Positions 1 to 10,398 of a DNA stretch of 64,000 bases are shown here, piece by piece (the first letter of the stretch is position 1; every line of letters begins with the position of its first letter). The translations under genes and the position numbers were made by a program. The notes below the pieces were generated by a model. That model was not told the DNA's origin. It was given only the letters and a program-made list of their open reading frames with translations, and made no database searches. Source of the stretch: Straminergon stramineum (Eukaryota > Streptophyta > Bryopsida > Hypnales > Calliergonaceae); contig OY987273.1 in the NCBI GenBank assembly GCA_963920665.1, positions 4,528,501 to 4,592,500 of the forward strand, in the 5' to 3' direction.

Positions 1-249
1 GATGAACGGATGTAATTGCATCAAGCATTTTGTTATCACATTGAAGCAGACATTGAGACCCTCATACTCCAAAACACCATCACGCACAGTCCAGAACTTC
101 AAAGGACAACCTAGAACAGCATAACTATAGAAGTGGACTTTAGAAGACCTCCTCCACACAAACAAAGTATATAGACACAATGAACCTACTTAAATTTCAA
201 TGAAATTGAAAGCAAAAGAAGTGAAGAACAAAACCTGTGCAATTTGTGG

Positions 250-690
250 CAAAACAAGGAGACCACCAATAGCGATACGTGCAAGGAAGAGGACGACAAG
301 CACCAGCGTCGATGAGGATAGGAGGAGCAGCAGCAATAGAGGAGAGCTTCACATAAACCCTACCAACGGTGCAAGGAGGAAGACGACGAGCAACAGCAAC
401 GACGAGAGCACGTGCAACAACGAGGAAAGTGAAAGCAAAAGCAGGAGCAGAAGCAGGAGAAGCAGGAGCAGGAGCGACGACCAGCAGCAGCAGCAGGAGC
501 AACGACCACCAGCAGCAGCAGGAGCGGCGACCACCAGTAGCAAGAGCGGCGACCACCACCAGCAGTAGCAACAGCGACGAGTTTAGGTCGAGGCAGGAGG
601 CGCAGCGACGAGCAGCAGAAGGCAGGAGGCACAGCGACAACAAGGGGCGCACCGACGACGAGGAGCAGCGGCAGGAGAAACAAACCCTAA
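250..690. repeat. AGC/GGA/GAC-rich simple-sequence region
   Basis: Low-complexity trinucleotide-like tracts such as repeated AGCAGCAGGAGC and GCGACGACC. Any open frame here gives Ser/Arg/Gln- or Leu-rich low-complexity peptide on either strand. The equivalent part of the second copy (about 52490-52690) does not preserve the peptide, so I do not call a gene. Confidence 0.7.
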
Positions 691-712
691 CTGGAGCCTT
701 CGCGCCTCGTAC

Positions 713-1046
713 TTGCCCCCCCACATACCCGCCCCCCCGAAAATCCCCCTCCCCCACATACCCGACCCCCCTAAAAAAACCCTCCCCCACATACCCGCCC
801 TCACATACCCGCCTGCACATACCCGCCCCCAACTTACCCACCCCCCACATACCTACCCCCAAATACCCGGCCGTTCCCGGCCCCCAAACCTAACGCCCAA
901 CATATACCACCCCATAAAGTACTCTACACATACCCGCACCACATACCCGTCCCACATACCCGCCACCCCTTTATCCACAAATAATGTACTCGCATTTACG
1001 TACCCATTAAAACATACCCACACAAACATACCCACCCCATATCAAT
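713..1046. repeat. C-rich minisatellite, unit about CCCACATACCCGCC
   Basis: Degenerate tandem units built on ACATACCCGCC run for about 330 bp with strong C/G strand asymmetry. The second copy of the large repeat has a shorter version (about 52725-52885), so the array has changed length since duplication. Confidence 0.8.
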
Positions 1047-4000
1047 AGGAGTATAGGACATACGTACATTCAAAACAAAAATTCGGTTGCCTAAACATTC
1101 AAAGAAAAAAGTGTGCATCATGGAAATCAACCTTTTCAATACCATGTGACATCATCTCATTCAAAAAAATTAAAGCTTTACTATAGAGATTAAAACATAT
1201 TGAAATGTCTCTCCTTTCTATACAAAATTTGAAGGATGAATAGTTGTAGTTACATACTACATATACAAATTCTTTGCCATTTATCAACCAATACACGTCA
1301 AAATCAGTTTACAGGTATACAAGTATGGGGCATTGTCCCCTAGAAAGTTACTTTACATGCACTAAAGTGAAGAAGAACTTCTAATGTACATATAGGTGCA
1401 TTTGTAAACAAGAAAGTTCCACGAATAGATAGTGACAACAATACCAAGTACTAAATTAGTAAATTTTTGTATAGTAGTAATAGTAAAAAATTGTACACGG
1501 TTCAAATGTACAAGATATGAGGGTGACCTCACCTAATTGCAGTCTTTTATATTGTTTGTGTAACTGAAAGGGTGTGGGTATGAAATTTACTTTAAATAAT
1601 AAGTGCCCTTCAAATGCATTATAATTCTTGATATTTTTCAGTAGACATGGGAACATATTCAAATAAGAATTATGGGAAATATATTTCAAAAATAGGAAAT
1701 TACGTCAATTTTTTGTGATTAAAAGAAACCCTTACATCATGCTTCCACCATACTATGTAATCTTGAAAAATGTTTACCAATGAAGGTTGCATGCACTTTG
1801 GTGTAGGGCATTTATAGTGTTATTATTCAAGTCATGCATGTAAGTTCTTTATAGGAATTACAAAATAAGTACATTTCACTTTTTTTTATTTTGATAGTAC
1901 TAATCGTTAAGAAGTTGCTTTGTAAATTTTGTAATTGGAACTCTTCATTGCTTTGCAATTATAGCTTCATTGTACGTATGAATGAGAGCACATTGAAATT
2001 GAGTATTGAGATTGATAAAGTCATAAATGTAGAGCAGTTGTAAATAATTGGGGCACATGTTGCTCCACACAATGTAAAATATTTTTCAAACTATCTCATA
2101 GTTACTTGTTTCATTTTCTTTTAGAATGGAATTCATCATAGAATTATAGAGGGGGAAAGTAGGGAAAGGTGCTAAATAATCAACATAAATTTACAATAGC
2201 CTTTATCTTACCCACCATAAAGTATACGAAGTTCACTGTCGACTATATTGAAGGTAGTCTAAGAGCTTACTGGTTATAACATAATTACTTCCTTGGAATA
2301 AATAATTTTCATTTCATTCAAATGAATAGAAGAATTACAAGATTACTTCTTTTTCTATCAAAGTGTCACTCTTGCTAGAATGTTAAATGTAAGGTAAATT
2401 TTTACAATAAGCACAAATGTAGCAATGGGAATTTTGTAGACATTATACTAATGATGTAAGAAGAAAGATATAGAGTGGCACAATTTGGAAGGGAAAGCTA
2501 AAGAAAATCTAAACCCTAGACCAAAAAAATTTGAAGTATTTCAATTGGTCATTTACTTCTTCCTAATATTGCATTCAATACAAAATGGTCCTTCCAATAA
2601 ATCATCATAACTATATATGTGGCATCTAAAGCCATGAATGATTGGATTTTAATGGAATGAATGCAATAGTGCCTTGCAATGATTCATTTCATGTTATCTT
2701 AGACATATGTAGCCTTCTATATGTACATGCAATTGTTTTGTAAATATAGAATCTAGTCTTGCCAACATATTTGCAATAACAAACAATAATATAAAGCCAT
2801 AGTGCTTCTAAAAACATAATTCACATGTTACTCATGCAACCACTTACATGTCTAAGTGTATGAAGAAGAGGGTGTTAGTGAGTTATACAAATTCTAGTTC
2901 TATTGTATGTAAGCAAGCATTTCCCAATTGTGCGAATTTTGGAATGTTTTGAAGCCTAATTTTGTATGTGCATCTCAATTCATGATACAATATAATTATT
3001 TAGCATTATAAAAATGTGAAATAACTTAATGTTCAACAAAATTGATTCACACTATTTTTTGTTATTTACTTTGCTTGATTTCAAATTATTGTACCCTCAC
3101 CACAAATATTACAGCATTGTTCACTCATTCTAGTATTTTGAACTTACAAATGAACTTCATTATTTGAATGTGTGCATGAATGTCTACTCCCTAAAAAACT
3201 TTTCAATGTACAAGCTACATTTTTTTAAGTGCCTATGCTTATACTTCATCTTTGTTTAGGATTCTATTGTAATTTTTAAACATATATACTACAACATCAA
3301 TGTTCCTAGAACTTTGTAGAAATTCTTATATTTTGAAAATGTAGATTCATATTTTCTATAGATTTTCCTATGAATTGTATGTCTTGTCCTCTAAAACATT
3401 TTTTCTTTTAATAAAGAAGATGCCTAAGTCATTTGTCTCACAATATAATTTAAAGAAAGAGTAGCACCTACAATCTTCAACTTTGAAGGACCTTTAGATA
3501 TTGTCAATATTTTGAACATCTTGGGTCATTTTCTTTCACACATTCTACTTGAAATTATACATTTCTATAAGTTGTGTTCGTTAATTATAAATAGTACTTA
3601 CAATCTATTTTTTCCACCATTTTGCACTCTACATAGGGTGACATTACGAAGAGTGCAAAGTTTACACTAGTGGACATAAATTAAAAAATGTAGAATTTCG
3701 ATGTCCCAATATGTAAACAGTTATTGCTTAATTGCTTCCAACTCTTTTCTTAATTGGCATAAGAGAAAATTACTACCTAAAATCATTGAACACATGAATT
3801 TCATATTCATTTGCCTTTCATGAAATAACTTTTAAATATGTACAAGTTGTGCAAATAGCTTTAAAATATTCACTTCAGGTGTGATTTAATTATTAGTAAT
3901 TCATAAATTTTTTTCTTGTCTAATATCTGTTTGCAAAAACTATATGGTTCCTATAAGTATAGTCTCTATGATAAGAGTGTATGTATGGTCATTTTTCATT

Positions 4001-4585
4001 TCTTAGGAAACTTCATAATATATTTTAAAAACATGAATATAGCACTTAATCTATTCTAAAACTCTGTAAAGTAGTCTTTATGTTTGTAGAACTTGTACGT
4101 GTTACTATTCTATGATCACTTTAAGATAAAGATTTGAATACTTCATATTACAAACAAAACAAATTCCAAAGAGTAGGTAGTACTCTTTTTTTCAAGGTTC
4201 TAAATTTTTTCAATGATAGGAATGAGGATCATTCTGAATTTGCATATTTAGTTTTCAAATTTTCATTGAGAGGCCTTTACTACACTAAAACAAAATGTAG
4301 TCGTCCATGTCATAGAATTTGACTCAAGAGTTATAAGATAAAAAAATACATGTTTAGACTATTTCCAAGATAAATGACTCATTAATTTATTTATTTGTAG
4401 TATACCTTTCCAAAAGTAGCGTTCAAATCATTCGTCCTAAGAATTAAAACATGAATCCCTTGAATAAAAAGAATAAAGCTAGAGATATAAACTTTTTGCA
4501 AACCCTATACAAATTTAATATGGATTTGAAGTAACCTCTAAGCACGCCCTTAGTTGTTCTCCAAAAAAGTCCATTCATGATCTTA
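1047..4585. other. AT-rich stretch without a credible gene
   Basis: No long frame, RNA gene or recognised motif is seen. The sequence is shared with about 53565-56820 of the second copy at high similarity. About 200 bp near 4345-4560 are missing from the second copy. It may be the non-coding interior of the mobile unit. Confidence 0.6.
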
Positions 4586-4589
4586 AAAT

Positions 4590-4652
4590 CCACAAAACCT
4601 GAACCCTGAACTCCTAAACCCTTAAACCCTAAACCCTAAAACCCCTGAACTG
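4590..4652. repeat. Telomere-like CCCTAAA tract (interstitial)
   Basis: Degenerate CCCTGAACTCCTAAACCC-type repeats include AAACCCTAAACCCTAAA, the plant-type telomere heptamer. A longer equivalent lies at about 56845-56935 in the second copy. Confidence 0.7.
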
Positions 4653-5103
4653 TATCTATAATAGTTACTAAAAAAACTCAAACTCAAACTGTAAAAGGTA
4701 CATGTAATAGTGAAAAAGTAGTGTTGGATTCCATGGACTTGTGGTCCCAACATATTTCTAGTTTAAAAAAGATTTGGACTTCCTACTGAAATGCTAAGAG
4801 GAATGGAATATGTACATGAGACGAAAATGTTTTGCTCCCCGGGTAATGATAAAAATTCATAATAGACTCCTCTACTTTAAGTACCATGTGTAGTCCATGC
4901 TGCCTTAAAATTAGCATTGAGTATATCCTAAAATATTGTTGCCTATAGTAATAAGAAGGGCCCACTGATCATATTAATGAGAGGGACTTCGTGGAACTGA
5001 CAAAACGAAAAGGACTTTCTCCGAAATAGAAAATGAATCTCAAGAACACTGTTAACCGGAAAGAGGGCAATACATTTTTAAATCAAAAATAGCTGTCCAT
5101 GCC

Positions 5104-5118
5104 TTTTTATAAATAAAA
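5104..5118 (+). promoter_or_regulatory. Candidate TATA box of the DUF7869 unit, copy 1
   Basis: TTTTTATAAATAAAAAA lies about 30-50 bp before a conserved leader that is followed by plausible splice sites and the 946-codon frame. The same element is kept at about 57378-57393 in the second copy. The call rests on position and composition only. Confidence 0.35.
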
Positions 5119-5139
5119 AAGTGAACGACGCAGTGGATT

Positions 5140-6763
5140 TTTTTAGTCAACAAGCGATATTTACAGCTAGCTGCTGAAGAATTCGAACTTCATTTCTTCA
5201 CTTCCCGCTTCTTTTTTCCAGCCAAGAAGTCGTCCACTTCCATGCATGTCTGGGTTAGGGTATTCTTTCTCACATTTTCGATTTCGGTTTGCTCCTCCGC
5301 GTGCTGTTTCTTCCTTTCGATTCAATTTGGATCCATTTTCTGAAGGTTGCTTGCAGCATTCCCCGTGGATACTAGGTGTAAACAGCTGCGGGAAGGTAGA
5401 GCTCAGCGTTTTGAGTAAGGTTCTATGGACACTTCTGTAGTTTGTATTCAGATTTTCAGTCAATTGATTCCAGGTTATCATTTCTCGAAGTGAGTAATCA
5501 ATGACAATGAATCGTTCGTCTGTTGTTTCGTTGTGTTGTATGTCCATGTTGTTCTGCATTTGAATCGACGAATGTTGGAATTTCTGTATCATTGTTGCAG
5601 TTCTCGAATTTGATACTGGAGTGAGTAGCTTCGTTTTCCATAGCCCTAGTAAAACCGCCGAAAAATGCGGACACTGGGACAGAATGAAGTAATACTAAAT
5701 ATTCCGAATATTCCGGGATCATTTAGGTTGAGTCGACCTAAATTATCACATTAGAATAGTTCAATTCTTGTATACAGTTTAGGTCGAGTCGACCTAAAAC
5801 GGACGAAGACATAAATTGCTACTTTAACTATATATGCACTTGGAGTCGACAGATACGATATTCTCTATTTATAATTCAGATCTCCATTTGAACGTTGTGC
5901 AGATTAGGTCGAGTCGACCTAACTAGCTTTATCTATTTAGTTGATATGATAAGGGTTTTAGTAATTGCAAGGGACGAAAAACTTTATGTCCATCGAAGAC
6001 GAAGTCCTCCTAAACGGAGTGTGCGCTTTTAGGTCGAGCCGACCTAAATATTCCGTTTCTTGCAACCAAAGAACAAAACCTTTTAAAAATGGAATCATTC
6101 CGGTTAAATCACAGATGTGTCAATCATGTTATTTATGAATATTGTGTTCAAATTATTTGTAAAATTTGCAATGATCTACTGTTTTTAATGTCTGGGTATT
6201 GATTTTGACATTTTACTGATTAGGTCGAATCGACCTAACCTACTCTATCAATTTAATTGATATTATTGAATTGTTGGTAATTGCTATGAACCTGAATTTT
6301 AATGTGCATTGAAGATGGAGTCCTTACAAACTAAGTGTGCGCTTTTAGGTCGAGCCGACCTAAATGTCCAGTGACTTGCAACGAATAAACAAAACCATTT
6401 GTAAATTGACACATTCCAAATAAATCACAGATATGTCAATCATGTTATTAATGAATATGGGTTTTAAATACTTTTTAAAATATACAATGATTTACTGCTT
6501 GTCTTGTCTGGGTATTGATTCTGACATTGTATAGATTAGGTTGAGTCGATCTAACCAGATTTATCGATTTGTCTAGCTTATGAGATCTGAATATAACTTG
6601 GAGACTTCCGTTTTTAGACCTTTCCATGGACTTTTCAATGTTTCCTATTTAGGTTGACTCGACCTATTACAGTCAAGTTGAATACCTTAGAGTGTTCGTT
6701 TCTTTTGAGACCATTCATGTATAACTGGGTACCCCATTATTTGTATGGACAGGTACAGGTAAA
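5140..6763 (+). other. Spliced 5' leader of the DUF7869 gene, copy 1 (predicted)
   Basis: A leader with no convincing coding frame ends in consensus donor-like GTGAGTAA at 5490, with an acceptor-like TTGTTGCAG ending at 5600. A second donor-like GTGAGTAG is at 5621, with acceptors TGGACAG (ending 6752) or GGTACAG just before the ATG at 6764. If correct, all eight palindromes (5722-6668) lie inside one intron of about 1.13 kb. The sites were read by eye; no transcript evidence is available. Confidence 0.45.
5722..6668 (+). repeat. Array of eight TTAGGTCGA-N-TCGACCTAA palindromes, copy 1
   Basis: Near-perfect odd palindromes centred on TTAGGTCGAGTCGACCTAA occur at 5722-5742, 5778-5798 (perfect), 5904-5922 (perfect), 6028-6048, 6220-6238 (perfect), 6344-6364, 6536-6554 and 6648-6668. 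From 5904 onward they belong to a tandem unit of 316 bp, since 5904 to 6220, 6220 to 6536 and 6028 to 6344 are each exactly 316. Each unit carries two palindromes. Central bases vary (G, A, C) and one arm sometimes carries a transition. Confidence 0.85.
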
Positions 6764-9604
6764 ATGTGTTCCGAAGATGTCCCGTTCAACAGTATTGTCT
6801 AGTCTGATGATGAAGTACAAGGGCAAGACGAAATGGAGGTTGACATTCCAGAGTGCGAAGGGTTTCCAAGACGATGCTGGAATACAAGTGTTGTTACTCT
6901 ATACAACAATGCGGGAACTCTTGTTGGTGAAGGCATTTGCCACAGTGTGAACTCGGATCTAGTCCTCGGTGCCGATGGTTCCCTTGGGGACACTCATGTG
7001 GCAATACACATCTCAAAGACTCATTCTGAAGCAGACATCCCCCACGAGTGGGTACGTGCTTTAGTAGCCTGGGATATTAAGCTTGTCCACTGTCGTGGGG
7101 CAAGTCTACATGACCATGCAATCAGGGATAATTACAACCGTCTGCAAGCAATTCGTGCAAATCCTCCGTCATCGAAGAGTAGCCGACCATATACAAGTAC
7201 TGTTCGAAATCAGCTGCGTGAGACATGCATCAAAATGAAGGACCTCCTTAGTCAAGAGTCCATCAATAGGGTGTCTAGCAAAGTTTGTTGTAGTAAAAAT
7301 TGCGTCCAACCATTTCCAAGAGAGAAGATTCGAGCTTTCCGGCTTCGCATGTACCAAAATTCAACGTTCAAGCATAGAGCGTATCTTAAGACTGAAGTTC
7401 ATAGGCAGATGCATCGTGATTCACGAGGGAGAAGGGTGGTCACGATAGATGAGATAGACGTGTGCATGTGAGCCTGGATGCATATTGCTGGGGTTCCAGA
7501 GTCTACTTTCTACCGCTACAAGAAATATGCCATGAAGGATGGTCGAGAAGCTAGGGACCATGGGAATTTGGGAATGTTGAAGCCAAGGCAACACACGGAA
7601 CAAGCGTCTATAACTTTGAAGTGCATCTTGGAAAAGGAAGCGGATCACATGCCACATAAATCCCACACGCTCAAATCAGGAGAAAAAATCGTATCAAAAA
7701 TTTTGCCAGCTACGTTTCAATGGAAGGGTCAGATGGCAAAAATCAATGAAGTGAATGTGGCTTTCGGACTGAAGGAGGTTTCAACATCGAACTTGAGCAA
7801 GATCAGGTCTACTAAGTTCCCTGAGTATGATGTGAAGCAACCCGGAGACAACTTTGCTCGATGCGCTGTTTGTGACAAATTACGTGAGCTCGTGAAGGGT
7901 GCTCTTTCTGGGTCTGAAAGTGCTCTGTTGTGGTCAATGAGGCTGGACAAACACCTTGCCAAGGCTCGCGCGCATAGGGAGCTCTATTATGCAAACCGAT
8001 ATTGGTCTCAAACATCTCCACATGAATGTCTTACAATCATGCATGACAAGATGGATCATGCAAAAACAGCTTCTCCTGTCTTTTCCCATAAAAGTAAGGA
8101 CCTTGATGGTTTAACGAAGTTGCCTGTGTCCGTCACTGGCATGATTGCACATGGTCATGCTGATGTCCGCTATGCACATTATGGTTTGGATCTCTTTAAG
8201 CATGATTCAAATTACACCATTGGGTCAATGGCAAAGTTGTTGCGAGACCTTGAAGAAGCACCGAAGTCATCTTCAAGGAAGTTGTTTGAAAATGCAGGGG
8301 CGACATCTTTGTTTAGAGCAGTGCTCAAGGATAAGGAAATGTGTCTAGCATCACTACCCCCGCCACCAGAACCTTTACTTCCAGCAATGCCATTACCGCC
8401 TATTCTGAACGTGCAAATGGACAATGCCACCGGGGACAACAAAAATAGATATGTATATTGTTTTTGGTCTCTACTAGTCGCGAACAAGATCTTTCGTGAA
8501 GTGTATGTGAGTTTCATGATTGTTGGTCATACTCATGACGACATAGATGCTTTGTTTGGGAGATGGAGTATGCTTTTGAAGAAGGAGAGTTTTCCGACTG
8601 TCCCTGCACTCATGAAGTCGTTCATGGATGTAGAATCCATTCCTACTATTCCACATCTAATTGAAGAGGTGCCCGATTTCAAGGGGTTCATTACTGGTTC
8701 ATTTATTGATGGTGACGATATTCTAATTGGGCACACAAAGCCACAACAAGTGAAGTTCTACCTAGATTCAGATGGAATTCCGGTCATGAAGTACAAGTTG
8801 AAGTGCACTGATGCAGATTGGAAAGGGAAAAATGGTAGGCCCATTAAGTTGTGGAAAGAAGATGATGAAGGGCAAAGTCAGTGGCCCCGTGGAGTACCGA
8901 TGCCAATACAACCTATGGAAATGAAAGGCACCAATGACATTGTGAAAGGTATATCTGGATTTGAGAAGTACTGGGAGAACTTGTGTAATGCAGATGTTAC
9001 TAGAGAATACCAAAGGCGGTATGAGCATTTGGTTCACTATTGGCGTGATGTGAGGGTAGCAATGCAAGAACCGTTACCAAGCTCTACAGTTTTGCGGGAC
9101 GATTTTTGGCCCAAAACACGTGTTCAATGAACACGAGTGGATCAATTAGGGGATGATGGCGAGGACCGTGAAGAGTTTGCGGAGGATGAAGCGTACGTTG
9201 GGCCTCGATCTGGTCGTCCAGAACCATCATTTAGGGTGGGGCGTGATTTGTACAATGGGTACTTTGTTGCAGTTCGCCCCGCGGATGGTGACAGTCGACT
9301 TGTTTGGATTGCAAGGGCATTGTCAGATCCAAACAGTAATCCAGAGAAACCGAATTGCATCCTCATTCAGTATTTCCGTCCAACATCAAGAAGCAGGGAA
9401 GTTCAAGACAACTACACTGGATGGGACATCGATAGAGGTTTGCGTTGGAAGGTCGATGAAACTGAGCCGCCGGTTTGGGAGCATACAAACGCTCTAATGA
9501 CAGCATGGAGTTCTACTATAAGGAAGGACACCATCCATTGCTTGATCAAGATTCCGGCTGTTCAAATTGAAGTCATCAACCAGAGTCTCGCATCGTACAC
9601 TTGA
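6764..9604 (+). pseudogene. DUF7869-like putative transposase/RNase H-fold protein, copy 1 (946 codons, three in-frame stops)
   Basis: One reading frame of 946 codons from the ATG at 6764 to TGA at 9602-9604 has stops at 6800 (TAG), 7469 (TGA) and 9128 (TGA). The second copy has sense codons at all three places and the same length. Visible features are an N-terminal segment (residues about 24-90), a Cys motif CCSKNC near 174, then D-K-M-D near 427, QMDNATGDNKNR near 550-562 and VGHTHDDID near 587-595, followed by an acidic linker and a C-terminal possible SH3/Tudor-like segment (about 820-900). The DN..ENKN / VGHTH.DID pattern is what I know from DUF7869 proteins of plants and cnidarians. Acidic residues spaced in this way would fit a DDE-type RNase H fold, but catalysis is inference. 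The predicted palindrome-bearing intron is immediately upstream. Longest stop-free part is 7478-9130. Confidence 0.75.
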
Positions 9605-10398
9605 TAACCAAAGATATGGTTGTGTATATGTACTACACATTTTGTAATAATGTAGTAGCACATCGTCATTATTCGTGTAGTAATTGGAATTTAAATTTTA
9701 TAGTACATGAAATAGGGTTCACTTGATTGGTTTTATATTATTGTTTGGTATTGCATATATGTTAGCAAGAATATATTATGCGTGTGTAGAACAATTGCAA
9801 GTACATATAGTATTATTATATGTATTTTCTTATGGTGTTTGATATTCAATATTATTCAATGAAGTTATTTAGATAATTATTGTTGTATATATGTCATTTG
9901 AAATTGTACATCCATTTCGACCAAAAAGATAGTGGGTATACCCACCTTTTATTTTGTTAACGTGTAAAGCAATTGTCACATTTTGGGTAGGGGTTGGGTT
10001 GGTTGTTACAACTTTCCTGCCTACGAATCTCACTTAGTAGCACCAAGTCATGTGTACAGATCGTGCACTCAGACGAATTCAATAGGAATCGAACCCGGAC
10101 CACTTGAATGACATATACAACTCCTTACAACCAACCGTAGAGGTCATGACTTGGTGTTTAGTCTAGGACATGAACTTCAATTATATGAATCGGAGTTTTC
10201 CTCTCACAATGAACAAAATGTAATGCGGGGCTTACTAACCCTAAAAACTCTCATTTTAATGGAAATTCTACTTTCGAATTAATAAACTTAACATTTGTCA
10301 TCCTAAATTGGCTAAAACGAAATCTCAGTTTTAAGCATCTAAATGGATAACATTATTTTGAGAGAGTCTAAACCTCCCAAAACAATGAATATTGTGTT
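9605..10398 (+). other. 3' tail and terminus of DUF7869 unit, copy 1
   Basis: AT-rich non-coding sequence, nearly identical to 61860-62653. It contains the SINE-like segment and ends in AATGAATATTGTGTT (10384-10398), after which the two copies become unrelated. A related internal motif, CTCTCATTTTAATGGAAATT, lies at about 10236-10256. Confidence 0.65.
9990..10157 (-). repeat. SINE-like tRNA-derived segment bounded by 12-bp inverted repeats
   Basis: On the minus strand a Pol III B-box-like CCGGGTTCGATTCC (10085-10098) lies about 35-40 nt after an A-box-like GGTTGGTTGTAAGGAG. CACCAAGTCATG (10041-10052) and CATGACTTGGTG (10145-10156) form inverted ends around it. The same arrangement is in the second copy (62296-62411). 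It does not fold as a complete tRNA by eye, so a SINE or tRNA-derived MITE is preferred. Confidence 0.4.

Larger units (their letters stand above)
1..10398 (+). repeat. Copy 1 of a direct repeat of at least 10.4 kb (DUF7869 element unit)
   Basis: The whole stretch realigns by eye with about 52200-62653 in the same orientation. Matching landmarks in order are the simple-sequence head, the C-rich minisatellite, the AT-rich body, the CCCTAAA tract, the TATA and leader, the palindrome-rich intron, the 946-codon frame, the 3' tail and the SINE-like sequence. Homology stops exactly after AATGAATATTGTGTT at 10398, matching 62653. The left end lies outside the window. The coding part has no indel between copies, whereas the non-coding head differs by several length changes. 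I read this as two insertions or duplications of one mobile unit. Confidence 0.9.

Noticed and set aside
200..893. Overlapping open frames of 100-220 codons on both strands
   Set aside because: They are Ser/Arg/Gln- or Leu/Val-rich low-complexity translations of simple repeats and the C-rich minisatellite, and the peptide is not kept in the second copy.
5722..6668. CRISPR-like array or satellite
   Set aside because: The spaced repeats are palindromes inside 316-bp tandem units with similar, not unique, intervening sequence, in a eukaryotic intron.
6764..9604. U-to-C RNA editing restoring stops in transcripts
   Set aside because: It could restore TGA to CGA or TAG to CAG but not TAG to TGG, and it is known from organelles of some non-seed plants, whereas this DNA looks nuclear.
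10085..10156. A functional tRNA gene
   Set aside because: A B box is present but I could not form acceptor, D and anticodon arms; a tRNA-derived repeat fits better.
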